Assembly: GCA_002091395.1 (NCBI GenBank)
Contig: AP017914.1
Coordinates: 62,001-126,000, forward strand
Reading direction: 5' to 3'
Length of the DNA: 64,000 nucleotides
Source of the DNA: Candidatus Azobacteroides pseudotrichonymphae
GTDB taxonomy: Bacteria; Bacteroidota; Bacteroidia; Bacteroidales; Azobacteroidaceae
A program made the translations under genes and the position numbers. This document shows, piece by piece, positions 30,068 through 39,432 of this stretch (the stretch's first letter is position 1; each line of letters begins with the position of its first letter). A model generated the notes under the pieces. It did no database searches. It saw only the letters and a program-made list of their open reading frames with translations, and was not told the DNA's origin.

Positions 30068-31483
30068 TTATTCAAAAAATTCTTTTTGTTTAGCTAAACT
30101 AATTAAATAATTACGAGCAGCTTCATAATCATTAGAAATTACACCATCTAAAATGGCTTCTTTTACTGCTGATTTTAGTTTTCCTATTTGCTTACATGCA
30201 GGTAATGAAAACATTTTCATGATTTCTAACCCATTTATTGGTGGTTGAAATTTTTTTATTTTATCATTTTTCTCTATACTTTCCAATTTGTTTCGTACTA
30301 ATTTGAAATTATAAGAAAATTGCTTTACTTTTTCCAAATTTTTTGAAGTAATGTCAGCTTCACATAGCAGCATTAGATCATCAATATCATTTCCTGCGTC
30401 AAATAATAAACGTCGAATAGCTGAATCTGTTACTTCATTATTTGACAGTACAATAGGTCTCATATGTAAAGAAATCATTTTTTTTGTATACTGAAATTTG
30501 TCATTTAGTGGCATATGTGTACGCACAAAAATTTTTTTTAACATTTCTGCTCCTTTATACTCATGTCCATAGAATGTCCAACCTGATTTGTAATCAAATC
30601 TTTTAGTAATTGATTTTCCTATATCATGAAATAAAGCAGCCCAACGCAACCATAATTTGTTGCTTGTTTTAGATAGGTTATCAATAACAATCAGTGTATG
30701 TTTGAAAATGTCTTTATGGCTAATATCTTCTTTAATTTCTTTCCCTTTAAGTGCTATAAGTTCAGGAAAAATCAAATGTAGTAGTCCTGTTTTTTCTAAA
30801 AGATTAAATCCTATTGAAGGACGTGGAGATAGTATGATTTTGTTTAATTCAGACACTACTCGTTCTTTTGAAATAATTGTTATTCGATTACAATTATTTT
30901 TTATTGCTTCAAAAGTTTTTGTTTCTATAAAAAATCCTAGTTGAGATGCAAAACGAATTGCACGTAACATCCGTAATGGGTCATCTGAAAAAGTTATAGA
31001 TGGATTAAGTGGTGTTCTAATAATACATTTTTCTAAATCTGTTAATCCGTCAAAAAGATTTATTAATTTTCCAAAATTGGATTTATTTATACATACAGCT
31101 AAAGTATTGATTGTAAAATCTCTACGTTTTATATCTTCTTCAAACGTTCCATTTTTTATTTCAGGATTCCGAGAATTCCAATTATAAGATTCTTTTCTTG
31201 CTCCTACAAATTCTATTTTTATATCCAGATATTTTATCTGAGCTGTTCCATAATTTTTAAAAATAGCAAAATCAGAATTTGTTAGCTGTTTAGATACTTC
31301 CTTTGCTAGTGCAATGCCGCTACCAACACAAACAATATCAATATCTTTGGATGAGCGATTAAGTAGTATATCACGAACAAACCCACCTACAACATATGCT
31401 TCAATATTTAATTTGTCAGAAGCAGTAGTTAAAATTTTAAAAACATGATTAGAACGATAAGCCAAAAATAAAGAATAATACAA
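30068..31483 (-). CDS. cca: CCA tRNA nucleotidyltransferase/poly(A) polymerase family, HD domain
   Basis: Adds or repairs the CCA end of tRNAs. 471 residues. Nucleotidyltransferase core YVVGGFVRDILL (near 31) with DIDIV, the RRDFTINTLAV block, the ERVVSEL neck and the C-terminal HD phosphohydrolase domain (LFHDIGK near 284, YGHEYKGAEM). The only usable start in frame before a stop is TTG at 31483 (minus), giving MYYSLFLAYRSNHVFKIL; no ATG lies near the expected N-terminus. The tRNA-Leu gene in this window ends without an encoded CCA, so the enzyme is needed. Confidence 0.92.
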   Translation of the reverse strand: MYYSLFLAYRSNHVFKILTTASDKLNIEAYVVGGFVRDILLNRSSKDIDIVCVGSGIALAKEVSKQLTNSDFAIFKNYGTAQIKYLDIKIEFVGARKESYNWNSRNPEIKNGTFEEDIKRRDFTINTLAVCINKSNFGKLINLFDGLTDLEKCIIRTPLNPSITFSDDPLRMLRAIRFASQLGFFIETKTFEAIKNNCNRITIISKERVVSELNKIILSPRPSIGFNLLEKTGLLHLIFPELIALKGKEIKEDISHKDIFKHTLIVIDNLSKTSNKLWLRWAALFHDIGKSITKRFDYKSGWTFYGHEYKGAEMLKKIFVRTHMPLNDKFQYTKKMISLHMRPIVLSNNEVTDSAIRRLLFDAGNDIDDLMLLCEADITSKNLEKVKQFSYNFKLVRNKLESIEKNDKIKKFQPPINGLEIMKMFSLPACKQIGKLKSAVKEAILDGVISNDYEAARNYLISLAKQKEFFE

Positions 31484-32050
31484 AGTGCAATGCTATAATG
31501 AATTAATATAAGCTTAATTACTAAAACCTTACGTTTGTAATTTACAAAAAATGTTTTTAATTGGCAATATTTTATACAATAGTTATTATTCAATAATGGT
31601 TAATTATCAAATGAAATTATTAAAATTTTTCATGGAATTTAAATTATCATTAGTCTGATTTAATAAGATTTTTCATATTACTTTAAAAGTATGAAAGGAT
31701 ATAGAATCAAATTTCTATTTTCAATAAATGGATGGATAACTCAAATTTTTATCAAATATTTTCATATCGTTTTGTAATGATTTTATAATCTTTTTTTAAT
31801 TTTATTTAGAACGACATTCTATCATGCATAATACTAAAATTTAGTATTACTAAATAATTTTGTGTGTAATTGCATTTTATATAAAAATTACAGCTGTGTA
31901 ATTAATTATTTATTAAACACGAAGAGTTTATGTAATAATTATTAATTTAGTTAGTTTAAAATAATTTTAAATTAATTTTAATTTTTCATGGTATTTGTTT
32001 AATATCATTAAAAATGGTTTTGTATGTAAATTACAATTGTGGTGGTTTTT
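31484..32050. other. divergent gap cca/FAH gene
   Basis: No gene seen in about 570 bp between divergent genes, so promoters for both should lie here. I find no clear TTTG-19-TAnnTTTG pair. A small palindrome (ATTTAGTA/TACTAAAT) is near 31838. Confidence 0.5.
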
Positions 32051-32668
32051 ATGAAAATTATTTGTGTGGCTTCGAATTATCGAACTCAAAGTGATGATGT
32101 AAATAAAAAATTGAAAGTAAATGACCCAATTATTTTTATGAAATCTGATACATCATTGTTAAAAAACGGAGATCCTTTTTGTATTCCAAATTTTTCATCA
32201 AAAATTCAATATGAAGCTGAAATTGTTGTGCGAATTAGTCAATTTGGTAAAAATATACCATACAAATTAGCTTATCAATATTTTAACGAAGTTACAATAG
32301 GTATTGATATGACAGCAAAAGATTTACAATCCAAATTTGACAAATTTGGATTGCCATGGGAACTTTATAAGTCTTTCGATAATTCTGCAGTTATTGGAAC
32401 ATTAGTAAAAATAAAGAAATTTAAATGGGACATAAACCAAATGTTATTCCGTTTGGATATTAATAAAAACACAGTTCAAAAAGGAAATACATTAGACATG
32501 ATATTTAGTGTGTCCGAAATAATAGAGTATGTAAGCCAGTTTGTTACACTTAAAATTGGAGATTTAATTTTTACAGGAACACCGATAGGCATTGGAAACG
32601 TAAATATTAACGATCACTTTCAAGGATATATTGAAAATGAAAAATTGCTTGACTTTTATATAAAATAA
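32051..32668 (+). CDS. fumarylacetoacetate hydrolase (FAH) family protein
   Basis: 205 residues from ATG 32051 (MKIICVASNYRTQ); the frame is open from GTG 32039, but the ATG gives the family's usual MKIICxxxNY start. FAH-fold features: FMKSDTSLLKNGDPFCIP, the metal-binding Glu segment YEAEIVVRIS, TIGIDMTAKDLQ, the GLPWELYKSFD block and LIFTGTPIGIG near the C-terminus. Members include oxaloacetate decarboxylases, acylpyruvases and isomerases; the reaction here cannot be assigned. A 13-bp-arm palindrome (32327-32353) encodes QSKFDKFGLP. Confidence 0.88.
   Translation: MKIICVASNYRTQSDDVNKKLKVNDPIIFMKSDTSLLKNGDPFCIPNFSSKIQYEAEIVVRISQFGKNIPYKLAYQYFNEVTIGIDMTAKDLQSKFDKFGLPWELYKSFDNSAVIGTLVKIKKFKWDINQMLFRLDINKNTVQKGNTLDMIFSVSEIIEYVSQFVTLKIGDLIFTGTPIGIGNVNINDHFQGYIENEKLLDFYIK
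32327..32353. repeat. intragenic inverted repeat in the FAH gene, 13-bp arms
   Basis: CAATCCAAATTTG (32327-32339), one A, then its exact reverse complement (32341-32353). Confidence 0.9.
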
Positions 32669-32703
32669 ACCTGCTTATGTTTTATTTTAAAGTACTATTA
32701 TAA

Positions 32704-32790
32704 ATTAATCGTAAAATATAAATTTTTAATTTTTATTAATATTTTATATTTTGATTTTTTGTATGATTACAGTTAATTTTTACGATTAAT
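32704..32790. repeat. inverted repeat, 13-bp arms, long spacer
   Basis: ATTAATCGTAAAA (32704-32716) and its exact reverse complement at 32778-32790. The 61-nt interior contains a second, weaker A/T inverted repeat (AAAATATAA/TTATATTTT). It lies between the convergent FAH gene and rmuC. Confidence 0.65.
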
Positions 32791-32880
32791 AATTAAAGCA
32801 CAAACTAAAAAATAATAGTATTGTTTTGTACTAATTTGTAATTTTATTTTTAAGTTAAACTTAGCCAAATTTTTTAATTG

Positions 32881-34227
32881 TTAATCTTTAATATAGTTTG
32901 TTTCAGTTGAAAATATAGTTGTTGAGATTTCTTTTTTTGAATTAAATCCTAACTTTTTCATTTTAATAACTTGATTTATCAAATTGTTCCTTCCGTTTGT
33001 TAATTGATTTTTGGCCTTTATGTATGAATCTTGCGTTTGTTCAATTTGTTTCCCTATTTTTTCAAATGTTTCAATAAAGCCAACAAGTTTTTCATATAAT
33101 GATAAGCTTTGTTTTACAATTTCTTTTGCATTTGCGCTTTGCATTTCCTTTTTCCATAAATCGTTTATAATTTTTAAACATGCTATTAAATTATTTGGAC
33201 ACACCAATAAAATTCTTTTGGAATATGCTTCAGACCATAGAGTTCCATCATTTTGAATTGCTACTAAATAGGCTGGTTCTATTGGAATAAACATCATTGT
33301 AAAATCTAGTGAAGTTTCTAAATCATCATAATTTTTATTACTCAATTCGTTAATATGAGCTCTAATAGAGTATAAATGATCTTTAATATGTAATTTTTGT
33401 TGATCTAAGTCATTTGTTGAAGAATACCGTTCATAAGCTATTAATGAAACTTTGGAATCAATAATGATTGTTCGATTATCTGGAAGTTTTACTAAAATAT
33501 CTGGACGCAAAATTTTACCGTCTTTACTTTTAATAGTTTCTTGTAAAAAATATTCTCTTTCTTTTGTCAGCCCTGATTGTTGAAGAACACTTTCAAGAAT
33601 CATTTCACCCCAATTACCTTGTTTTTTTGTTTGATTTTTTAGAGCATTTGCTAGGTTATTTGCTTCACTACTTACTTTATTAGTTTGTTCTATTAATTCT
33701 TTGACCTTTTCTCCAAGCGAAAATCTTATTTTTGATTCTTTATCGTAAGTTTCTTCTACTTTTTTTCTAAAACTACTAATATTATCATCTAATGGCTTTA
33801 AAATTGATTCAATATTAAATTGGTTTAGTTTAATAAATTTATTAGATTTTTCTTCTAGGATTTGATTAGCAATTTTTTCAAATTGTAAATGGGCAATTTT
33901 TTGTATTCTTGTGATTTCTTCTTTTTGAGTAGAAAGTTTTTCTAATAGTGCCTTATTTTCTGCTCTTACTTCAGCGATTTTTCTATTTAAAAAATTGATT
34001 TCATTTTCTTTTGTTTCGAGTTTTGAATTTAATTCGGAATTGTTTTTCTGGATAACAAAAATTGAATTTTCGGCAATTTTTGTTTGTATAGTTACTTCGT
34101 TAAATTTATCATTTAAAATTTTATAATTACATCTTAGAACATATATTTTTTTTTTATGTAAACAAAAAAACAAAATAAAACAAAAAAGAACAAATCCTAT
34201 TACAATAGGCAAAAAAAATGCTTCCAT
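32881..34227 (-). CDS. rmuC: RmuC-family DNA recombination protein
   Basis: 448 residues. An N-terminal membrane helix (about residues 4-24) is followed by a long coiled coil (roughly 35-170, rich in K/E/N heptads). The RmuC nuclease-like domain follows, with NWGEMILESVLQQSGL, LRPDILVKLPDNRTIIIDSK and SLIAYERY; the PD...D.K pattern resembles PD-(D/E)XK nucleases. In E. coli RmuC loss raises inversion at short inverted repeats, a notable family role for a genome rich in such repeats (link speculative). It starts 47 bp downstream of the proS stop on the minus strand and may be co-transcribed with it. Confidence 0.93.
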   Translation of the reverse strand: MEAFFLPIVIGFVLFCFILFFCLHKKKIYVLRCNYKILNDKFNEVTIQTKIAENSIFVIQKNNSELNSKLETKENEINFLNRKIAEVRAENKALLEKLSTQKEEITRIQKIAHLQFEKIANQILEEKSNKFIKLNQFNIESILKPLDDNISSFRKKVEETYDKESKIRFSLGEKVKELIEQTNKVSSEANNLANALKNQTKKQGNWGEMILESVLQQSGLTKEREYFLQETIKSKDGKILRPDILVKLPDNRTIIIDSKVSLIAYERYSSTNDLDQQKLHIKDHLYSIRAHINELSNKNYDDLETSLDFTMMFIPIEPAYLVAIQNDGTLWSEAYSKRILLVCPNNLIACLKIINDLWKKEMQSANAKEIVKQSLSLYEKLVGFIETFEKIGKQIEQTQDSYIKAKNQLTNGRNNLINQVIKMKKLGFNSKKEISTTIFSTETNYIKD

Positions 34228-34274
34228 CTTGATTTCAACTAGTTTGAATTTTTTTGAAAAAAATATGTATTTTG

Positions 34275-35753
34275 TTAATATGTTTTTGCAAAAACAACTC
34301 TTCTTTTAGATGTCATTCCAGTTATAAGATCTTTACCACATGTCAAATCTTCATATAATGGAATACAACGAATAGTAGCTTTTGTTTCTTCTTTAATTTG
34401 TTTTTCAGTTTTAGAAGTTCCATCCCAATGAGCCATGATAAATCCACCATTTTTTATGTTGTTTTTAAATTCATCATAAGTGTTTACATATGTAGTATTT
34501 GTTAAATGATAATTTAATGCTTTTTGAAAAATATCTTTTTGAATATCCTTTAAAAGGATTTTTACATAATTAGTAATGCAATTAATAGAAATCATTTTTT
34601 TTGTTAATGTGTCTCTGCGAGCAACTTCAATCGTCCCGTTTTTCAAATCATTCATCCCAAAAGTTAACCGTATAGGGACTCCTTTTAATTCATACTTTGC
34701 AAATTTCCATCCAGGTTTTTTATTTTCAGAATTATCGTACTTTACACTAATTCCTGATTTTTTTAAATCATCTATAATATTTGTAATTTTTTCATTCAAA
34801 AAAATTAAGTTTTTTTTATTTTTTTCTATGATAGGAACAATTACCACTTGCTGTGGAGCTAGTTTAGGTGGTAATATCAAACCATTATTATCTGAGTGTG
34901 TCATTACTAATGCCCCAATTAAACGACTAGAAACTCCCCAAGAAGTTGCCCATACATATTCTTTTATGCCTTTTTGATTAAAAAATTGAACATTAAAAGC
35001 TTTTGCAAAATTTTGACCTAAAAAATGAGAAGTACCCATTTGTAATGCTTTCCCGTCTTGCATTAAAGCTTCAATGCAATATGTGTCTAGAGCTCCTGCA
35101 AATCGCTCGTTTTGTGTTTTAATCCCTTTAATTACAGGAATAGCCATGTATTTTTCTACAAAATTAGTATATATATTTAGAACTTTCAAAGTTTCTTGGA
35201 GTGCTTCTTTTTTAGTGGCATGAGCTGTATGACCTTCTTGCCAAAGAAATTCTGTTGTTCTTAAAAATAAACGAGGGCGCATTTCCCAGCGAATTACATT
35301 TGCCCATTGGTTCATAAGAATAGGCAAATCCCTGTAAGATTGAATCCATTTTTTATAAGTATTCCAGATAATAGTCTCAGAAGTTGGGCGTACAATTAAT
35401 TCCTCTTTTAATTTAGCATCAGGATCTATAACAATCCCTTTTGTACTATTTTTCAATCTATAATGAGTTACTATTGCACATTCTTTAGAAAAACCTTTTA
35501 TATGATCAGCTTCCTTACTTAAAAAAGATTTAGGAATAAATAAAGGAAAGTATACATTTAAATATCCTGCTTTTTTTAATATGCTATCTAACTTTTTTTG
35601 AATTTTTTCCCATATTGCATATCCATAAGGTTTTACTATCATACATCCACGTATATCAGAGTTCTCTGCTAAATCAGCGTTGATGATTATATCGTTATAC
35701 CACTGAGAAAAATTTACGTCTTTTGGTGTTAGATTTTTTAGTTCTTTTATCAT
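34275..35753 (-). CDS. proS: prolyl-tRNA synthetase, archaeal/eukaryotic type
   Basis: Charges tRNA-Pro. At 492 residues it is the short form without the inserted editing domain, as in Bacteroidetes. Class II motifs: motif 1 region [16 protein letters not shown], motif 2 with [15 protein letters not shown] and [20 protein letters not shown], and motif 3 near [19 protein letters not shown]. The C-terminal anticodon and zinc-like domain ([20 protein letters not shown]) ends in the typical FAKTY. It starts at ATG 35753 (minus). Confidence 0.97.
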   Translation of the reverse strand: MIKELKNLTPKDVNFSQWYNDIIINADLAENSDIRGCMIVKPYGYAIWEKIQKKLDSILKKAGYLNVYFPLFIPKSFLSKEADHIKGFSKECAIVTHYRLKNSTKGIVIDPDAKLKEELIVRPTSETIIWNTYKKWIQSYRDLPILMNQWANVIRWEMRPRLFLRTTEFLWQEGHTAHATKKEALQETLKVLNIYTNFVEKYMAIPVIKGIKTQNERFAGALDTYCIEALMQDGKALQMGTSHFLGQNFAKAFNVQFFNQKGIKEYVWATSWGVSSRLIGALVMTHSDNNGLILPPKLAPQQVVIVPIIEKNKKNLIFLNEKITNIIDDLKKSGISVKYDNSENKKPGWKFAKYELKGVPIRLTFGMNDLKNGTIEVARRDTLTKKMISINCITNYVKILLKDIQKDIFQKALNYHLTNTTYVNTYDEFKNNIKNGGFIMAHWDGTSKTEKQIKEETKATIRCIPLYEDLTCGKDLITGMTSKRRVVFAKTY

Positions 35754-36169
35754 TTTGTATAGTTATACATTTGGTTCTTGCAAATGTAATTATTTGTTAT
35801 ATACAAGCAATAATTCTTAGTACAATTGTTAGTACTAATTTTAGATTATTAAACATATCGAATTTATTATTAGACTTAATATTATTTTTTGAGTTAATAT
35901 ATAAAATTTTAGTTTAATGTTAAGAATATTTAAAGCCAATTAATTTGAAAAAACAAAGTGGCAAAAAATTAAATTATCTTTAAGTTTTTAATTTTTAAAT
36001 CATAATTGATCTTCTTAAGATAAGAAGGTCAATTATGATTTTTGGATTTTATCAATTGTGTGTTATACATGTTTTAATTAAATTAAAGTATTAATGAGTA
36101 TATGTACATGGTGTTTAAAAACAATTCAGTTATATTTAAGATATTTTTTAAAAATTACTATAAATACTA
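35754..36169. other. gap proS-Nudix with terminator-like hairpin
   Basis: No gene seen. The main feature is the strong hairpin at 35997-36041. A short open frame overlapping the proS start (35723-35917, plus) has no recognisable features. Confidence 0.55.
35997..36041. terminator. strong hairpin terminator, 20-bp stem
   Basis: Arms 35997-36016 and 36022-36041 pair over 20 bp with one G-T wobble and a 5-nt loop. T-runs flank it (TTTTT after the right arm on plus; a T-tract also follows on minus). It lies about 130 bp past the minus-strand Nudix gene and upstream of proS, so it probably stops transcription entering proS. Confidence 0.7.
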
Positions 36170-36670
36170 CTATCTCATAGTAAATAAATGAAAACAAAAT
36201 TCATATTCAAAATTTGGAGTAAATAAATTTTTCCCAATATTTTGGATAATTTCTTCCAAATTCCAAAAACGAATACTTTCTATTTCTTTTGTGTTGAAAT
36301 AAACAGGAGATGACATATAAGTTGTTTTATAAGAATAAATTTTTTCTTGTTCAATGTTTGATTCGAATATGTAAGATTTAATAAAGTATGGTATAAAATT
36401 TTTAATGTTTAATTCTTCATATGCTTCTCTTGTTAGAGCATCCTCTATTTTTTCTCCATATTTAACATGTCCACCAACTGAAGTATCCCATCGTTTTGGT
36501 TGAACATATTTGTGGGAAGCCCGTTTTTGAAGAAGAAGTTCTCCTTTTTCATTAAAAATGTGTAAATGAACAACTGGATGTAGTAATTTGTTGCCATTAT
36601 GGCAATCATTGCGAGTAGCTGAGCCTATTGTATTTCCAAATTTATCTACCAATGGACATAATTCAAACAT
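36170..36670 (-). CDS. Nudix hydrolase
   Basis: 166 residues. The Nudix box is complete: GGHVKYGEKIEDALTREAYEELNIK fits GX5EX7REUXEEXGU, with Asn in place of the last Gly (near residue 66-90). Upstream, HPVVHLHIFNEKGELLLQKRA and WDTSVGGH resemble the isopentenyl-diphosphate-isomerase-like/YfcD subgroup. Substrate is unknown: nucleotide housekeeping is the default, and an isoprenoid isomerase role alongside dxs is possible but the diagnostic Cys is not evident. Monocistronic, ending at the hairpin 35997-36041. Confidence 0.88.
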   Translation of the reverse strand: MFELCPLVDKFGNTIGSATRNDCHNGNKLLHPVVHLHIFNEKGELLLQKRASHKYVQPKRWDTSVGGHVKYGEKIEDALTREAYEELNIKNFIPYFIKSYIFESNIEQEKIYSYKTTYMSSPVYFNTKEIESIRFWNLEEIIQNIGKNLFTPNFEYEFCFHLFTMR

Positions 36671-36810
36671 AAACCAAAAATTGTTTGATTAGAGTTAACA
36701 AAATTTTAGTTTGATTATTATTGAATTTCAAAATTATAAAAATTATTTTTGATATGTTATAGTGTACATTTTTTATTAAGTATAAACTGTAAAATAATAA
36801 TTAATATTTG

Positions 36811-38493
36811 ATGGATGTGTTTGGAAAATATAGAAGAGTTTTAATCACTGCTGCGCTTCCTTATGCTAATGGACCTATCCATATTGGTCATTTAGCAGGT
36901 GTTTATATACCAGCAGATATTTATGCTAGATATTTACGATTAAGAGGTGAAGAAGTTTTGTTTGTTTGTGGATCTGATGAACATGGTGTGCCAATTGCAT
37001 TGAAAGCTATGGAAGAATGTGTTACGCCGAAAAAAATTGTAGATCGATACCATCGTATTATTAAAAAATCTCTTGAGGATTTTGGAATTACTTTTGATAT
37101 TTACTCTAGGACATCTTCATCAATACATCGCCACACAGCATCCATTTTTTTCCGATGTTTGTATGATAAAGGGAAATTAGTTGAAAAAATTACAGATCAA
37201 TATTATGATGCTCGTGCCAGATTATTTCTTGCAGATCGTTATATAATAGGTACTTGTCGTTTGTGTGGATACAAGTATGCATACGGAGATCAATGTGAAT
37301 CTTGTGGATCTTCTATTAGTGTTACGGATTTACTTAATCCTAAGTCTATTGTTACAAATACTTTGCCTGAAATGAAAAAAACTAAACATTGGTATTTGCC
37401 TTTAGACAATTATACGAAATGGTTAAAAAAATGGATTTTAGAAGAACATAAAGAATGGAAACCTAATGTTTTTGGTCAGTGTAAATCATGGTTAAACGCA
37501 GGCTTGTCCGATCGTGCTGTAACTAGAGATCTTGATTGGGGAATTCCTGTTCCAATAGAAGGTGTTGAGGGTAAAGTTTTGTATGTGTGGTTTGATGCTC
37601 CAATAGGTTATATATCTAATACGATAGAGTTTTTCCCAAATGATTGGGAAAAATGGTGGAAAGATTCTAGTACAAAACTTGTACATTTTATTGGCAAAGA
37701 TAATATTGTATTTCATTGTATTATTTTTCCAGTAATGTTAAAAGCTCATGGTGGGTATATTTTACCAAACAATGTGCCAGCTAGTGAATTTTTAAATTTG
37801 GAAGGGAAAAAAATATCTACTTCTCGCAACTGGGCAATTTGGTTACACGAATATATAGATGAATTTCCTGGACAAGAGGATAGTTTACGTTACGTCTTAA
37901 TTGCTAACTCTCCAGAGAATAAAGATAGTGATTTTACATGGAAAGATTTTCAAATACGTAATAACAATGAATTAGTTGCTATTCTAGGGAATTTTATTAA
38001 CAGAGTTTCTGTTCTTACACATAAATATTTTGGTGGGAATGTTCCATTTCGTGAAAAATTAACAAGCCTTGATCAATGTGTTTTAAATGATTTTTTTTCA
38101 AAAAAAATCATTATAGAAAATTGGTTAGAACAATATCGCTTTCGAGATGCTTTGAAAGAAGCGATGAATTTAGCACGTATTGGAAATAAATATTTAACAG
38201 ACACTGAAGTATGGAAAATTGCAGATAAAATTTCTATTCGTAGAGCCACTGTTTTGAATGTTGCATTGCAAATGATAGTAAATCTTACTATTATATTTGA
38301 TCCTTTTTTACCATTTACAACTGCAAAAATTCGAAAATTTCTTCACAAAGAAAATTTAAAATGGAATCAATTTGGAGAAATGGATTTATTAAAAGCTGGA
38401 GACCAGATTGATCAATTGAATTTGTTATTTGTTAAAGTAGAAGATGAAACTGTTGAAAAACATGTTCGAAAGTTATTTAATACAAAGAGCTGA
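36811..38493 (+). CDS. metG: methionyl-tRNA synthetase, lacking the C-terminal tRNA-binding domain
   Basis: Charges initiator and elongator tRNA-Met. 560 residues from ATG 36811 ([21 protein letters not shown]); TTG 36808 is a less likely start. IHIGH is near residue 24, the zinc knuckle [17 protein letters not shown] near 149 and the KMSKS-equivalent KKISTSRNW near 331; the anticodon domain has [14 protein letters not shown]. Bacteroides MetG continues about 110-120 residues with an EMAP/Trbp111-like dimerisation and tRNA-binding domain. Here a TGA follows VRKLFNTKS, where the linker should begin. A faint remnant (KIIKRTQ*F*VKII at 38496-38537) may mark the lost domain. The core is catalytically complete. 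Intragenic palindromes lie at 37630-37653 and 38086-38112. Confidence 0.96.
   Translation: MDVFGKYRRVLITAALPYANGPIHIGHLAGVYIPADIYARYLRLRGEEVLFVCGSDEHGVPIALKAMEECVTPKKIVDRYHRIIKKSLEDFGITFDIYSRTSSSIHRHTASIFFRCLYDKGKLVEKITDQYYDARARLFLADRYIIGTCRLCGYKYAYGDQCESCGSSISVTDLLNPKSIVTNTLPEMKKTKHWYLPLDNYTKWLKKWILEEHKEWKPNVFGQCKSWLNAGLSDRAVTRDLDWGIPVPIEGVEGKVLYVWFDAPIGYISNTIEFFPNDWEKWWKDSSTKLVHFIGKDNIVFHCIIFPVMLKAHGGYILPNNVPASEFLNLEGKKISTSRNWAIWLHEYIDEFPGQEDSLRYVLIANSPENKDSDFTWKDFQIRNNNELVAILGNFINRVSVLTHKYFGGNVPFREKLTSLDQCVLNDFFSKKIIIENWLEQYRFRDALKEAMNLARIGNKYLTDTEVWKIADKISIRRATVLNVALQMIVNLTIIFDPFLPFTTAKIRKFLHKENLKWNQFGEMDLLKAGDQIDQLNLLFVKVEDETVEKHVRKLFNTKS
37630..37653. repeat. intragenic inverted repeat in metG, 10-bp arms
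   Basis: TTTTTCCCAA (37630-37639) and its reverse complement (37644-37653), spacer 4 nt. Confidence 0.6.
38086..38112. repeat. intragenic inverted repeat in metG, 13-bp arms
   Basis: Arms 38086-38098 and 38100-38112, spacer one base. It contains runs of 8 T and 8 A, so it is partly low complexity and prone to slippage; the reading frame is nevertheless intact. Confidence 0.75.
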
Positions 38494-38495
38494 GT

Positions 38496-38537
38496 AAAAT
38501 AATAAAGCGAACGCAATAATTTTAAGTGAAAATCATT
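38496..38537 (+). pseudogene. possible remnant of the metG C-terminal domain
   Basis: After the metG stop, in another frame, the sequence reads KIIKRTQ*F*VKII. This resembles the start of the lost tRNA-binding domain in Bacteroides MetG (KPIKANIEFDDFMKIDI). The match is short and includes two stops, so it is only suggestive. Confidence 0.3.
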
Positions 38538-38567
38538 AATTTACTGTATTTAGTGTACTAAATTCAC

Positions 38568-38595
38568 TAGATTCTAGCGTATATGCTAGAATCTA
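38568..38595. repeat. inverted repeat after metG, 11-bp arms
   Basis: TAGATTCTAGC (38568-38578) and its exact reverse complement (38585-38595), spacer 6 nt; about 75 bp past the metG stop. It may act as a terminator or 3'-end stem, but there is no T-tract. Confidence 0.65.
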
Positions 38596-38730
38596 ATTAC
38601 ATGATTACATGATTATTTATGCTTAAAATTTTTTTTATAGATATTATTTTTTAATAAATCGCATAACATTTATGCTAATAAAGCAAGAATTAAAAATATA
38701 TTGAAAATATTAGTTTTTTTCTGAAAATGT

Positions 38731-38781
38731 TGCAAATTTGTTTATGAATATTGATACCAAATATTCATAAACAAATTTGCA
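38731..38781. repeat. perfect inverted repeat, 22-bp arms
   Basis: Arms 38731-38752 and 38760-38781 are exact reverse complements with a 7-nt spacer. It is the longest short-spacer arm in the window and lies in the middle of the non-coding metG-rnz gap. Confidence 0.95.
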
Positions 38782-39432
38782 GTAGATGTATTGATAATAT
38801 ACCTCAAATTTTGTGCATTTGTGAACATTAATGTAAAATATTCAATTCATTTGCAATGAAATGAGGCTGGCAAATAAAGAAGATTAGATTTTTTGTGTTT
38901 TACAAAACGTAATTTTGATGTAATTTTTGTAATGAAAGATTTAGATATAAAGTTGATTATACTTCTAATGTTTAGAAAAAATTATTGTGATTGAACTATA
39001 TATCATGATAATATAATTTATTTTTTATAATTGATTAGCGATACTTTTAATTTTTGAAAAAAGTATTTAAAAATTAAGCAATTAATTATAAATTGATGTA
39101 ATGATTTGAGTGTTGGTTCTACTTACTTTGATCAAACAGTTATTAGTCTAGAGTATAGTTATTATTGATTACGTTGTTAAGCTAAATATTTTAGTGAATT
39201 TGAAATGGAGTTTATTAATGACAAATAGATGATTATTCCAGAAGTAAAATTTTTATTAATTGCGTGATATTGCTTTTTTATTTATATTTTTTATTGAAAA
39301 TGTTGTTTTTTATTTTAAGTCTAAATTATTAAGTTCATCGTATAAAGCGAGTCAAAAATTTTTAATTGATTGTAATCAATGTTTACAAACTTAAACTTAT
39401 AATGTTTGAATTTAAGCAAATAAAATAATTTT

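Larger units (their letters stand above)
38494..39432. other. 939-bp gap metG-rnz, mostly non-coding
   Basis: No intact gene. The start (38496-38537) may hold a trace of the lost metG C-terminal domain. Two inverted repeats lie at 38568-38595 and 38731-38781. A stretch near 39118-39220 reads STYFDQTVISLEYSYY before stops and might be the remnant of another gene, but I cannot identify it. Confidence 0.5.

Noticed and set aside
34576-34977. 133-codon plus-strand open frame inside proS
   Set aside because: Antisense to conserved proS codons; no independent protein features.
39118-39220. Possible decayed gene reading STYFDQTVISLEYSYY
   Set aside because: Too short and too full of stops to assign; no family recognised.
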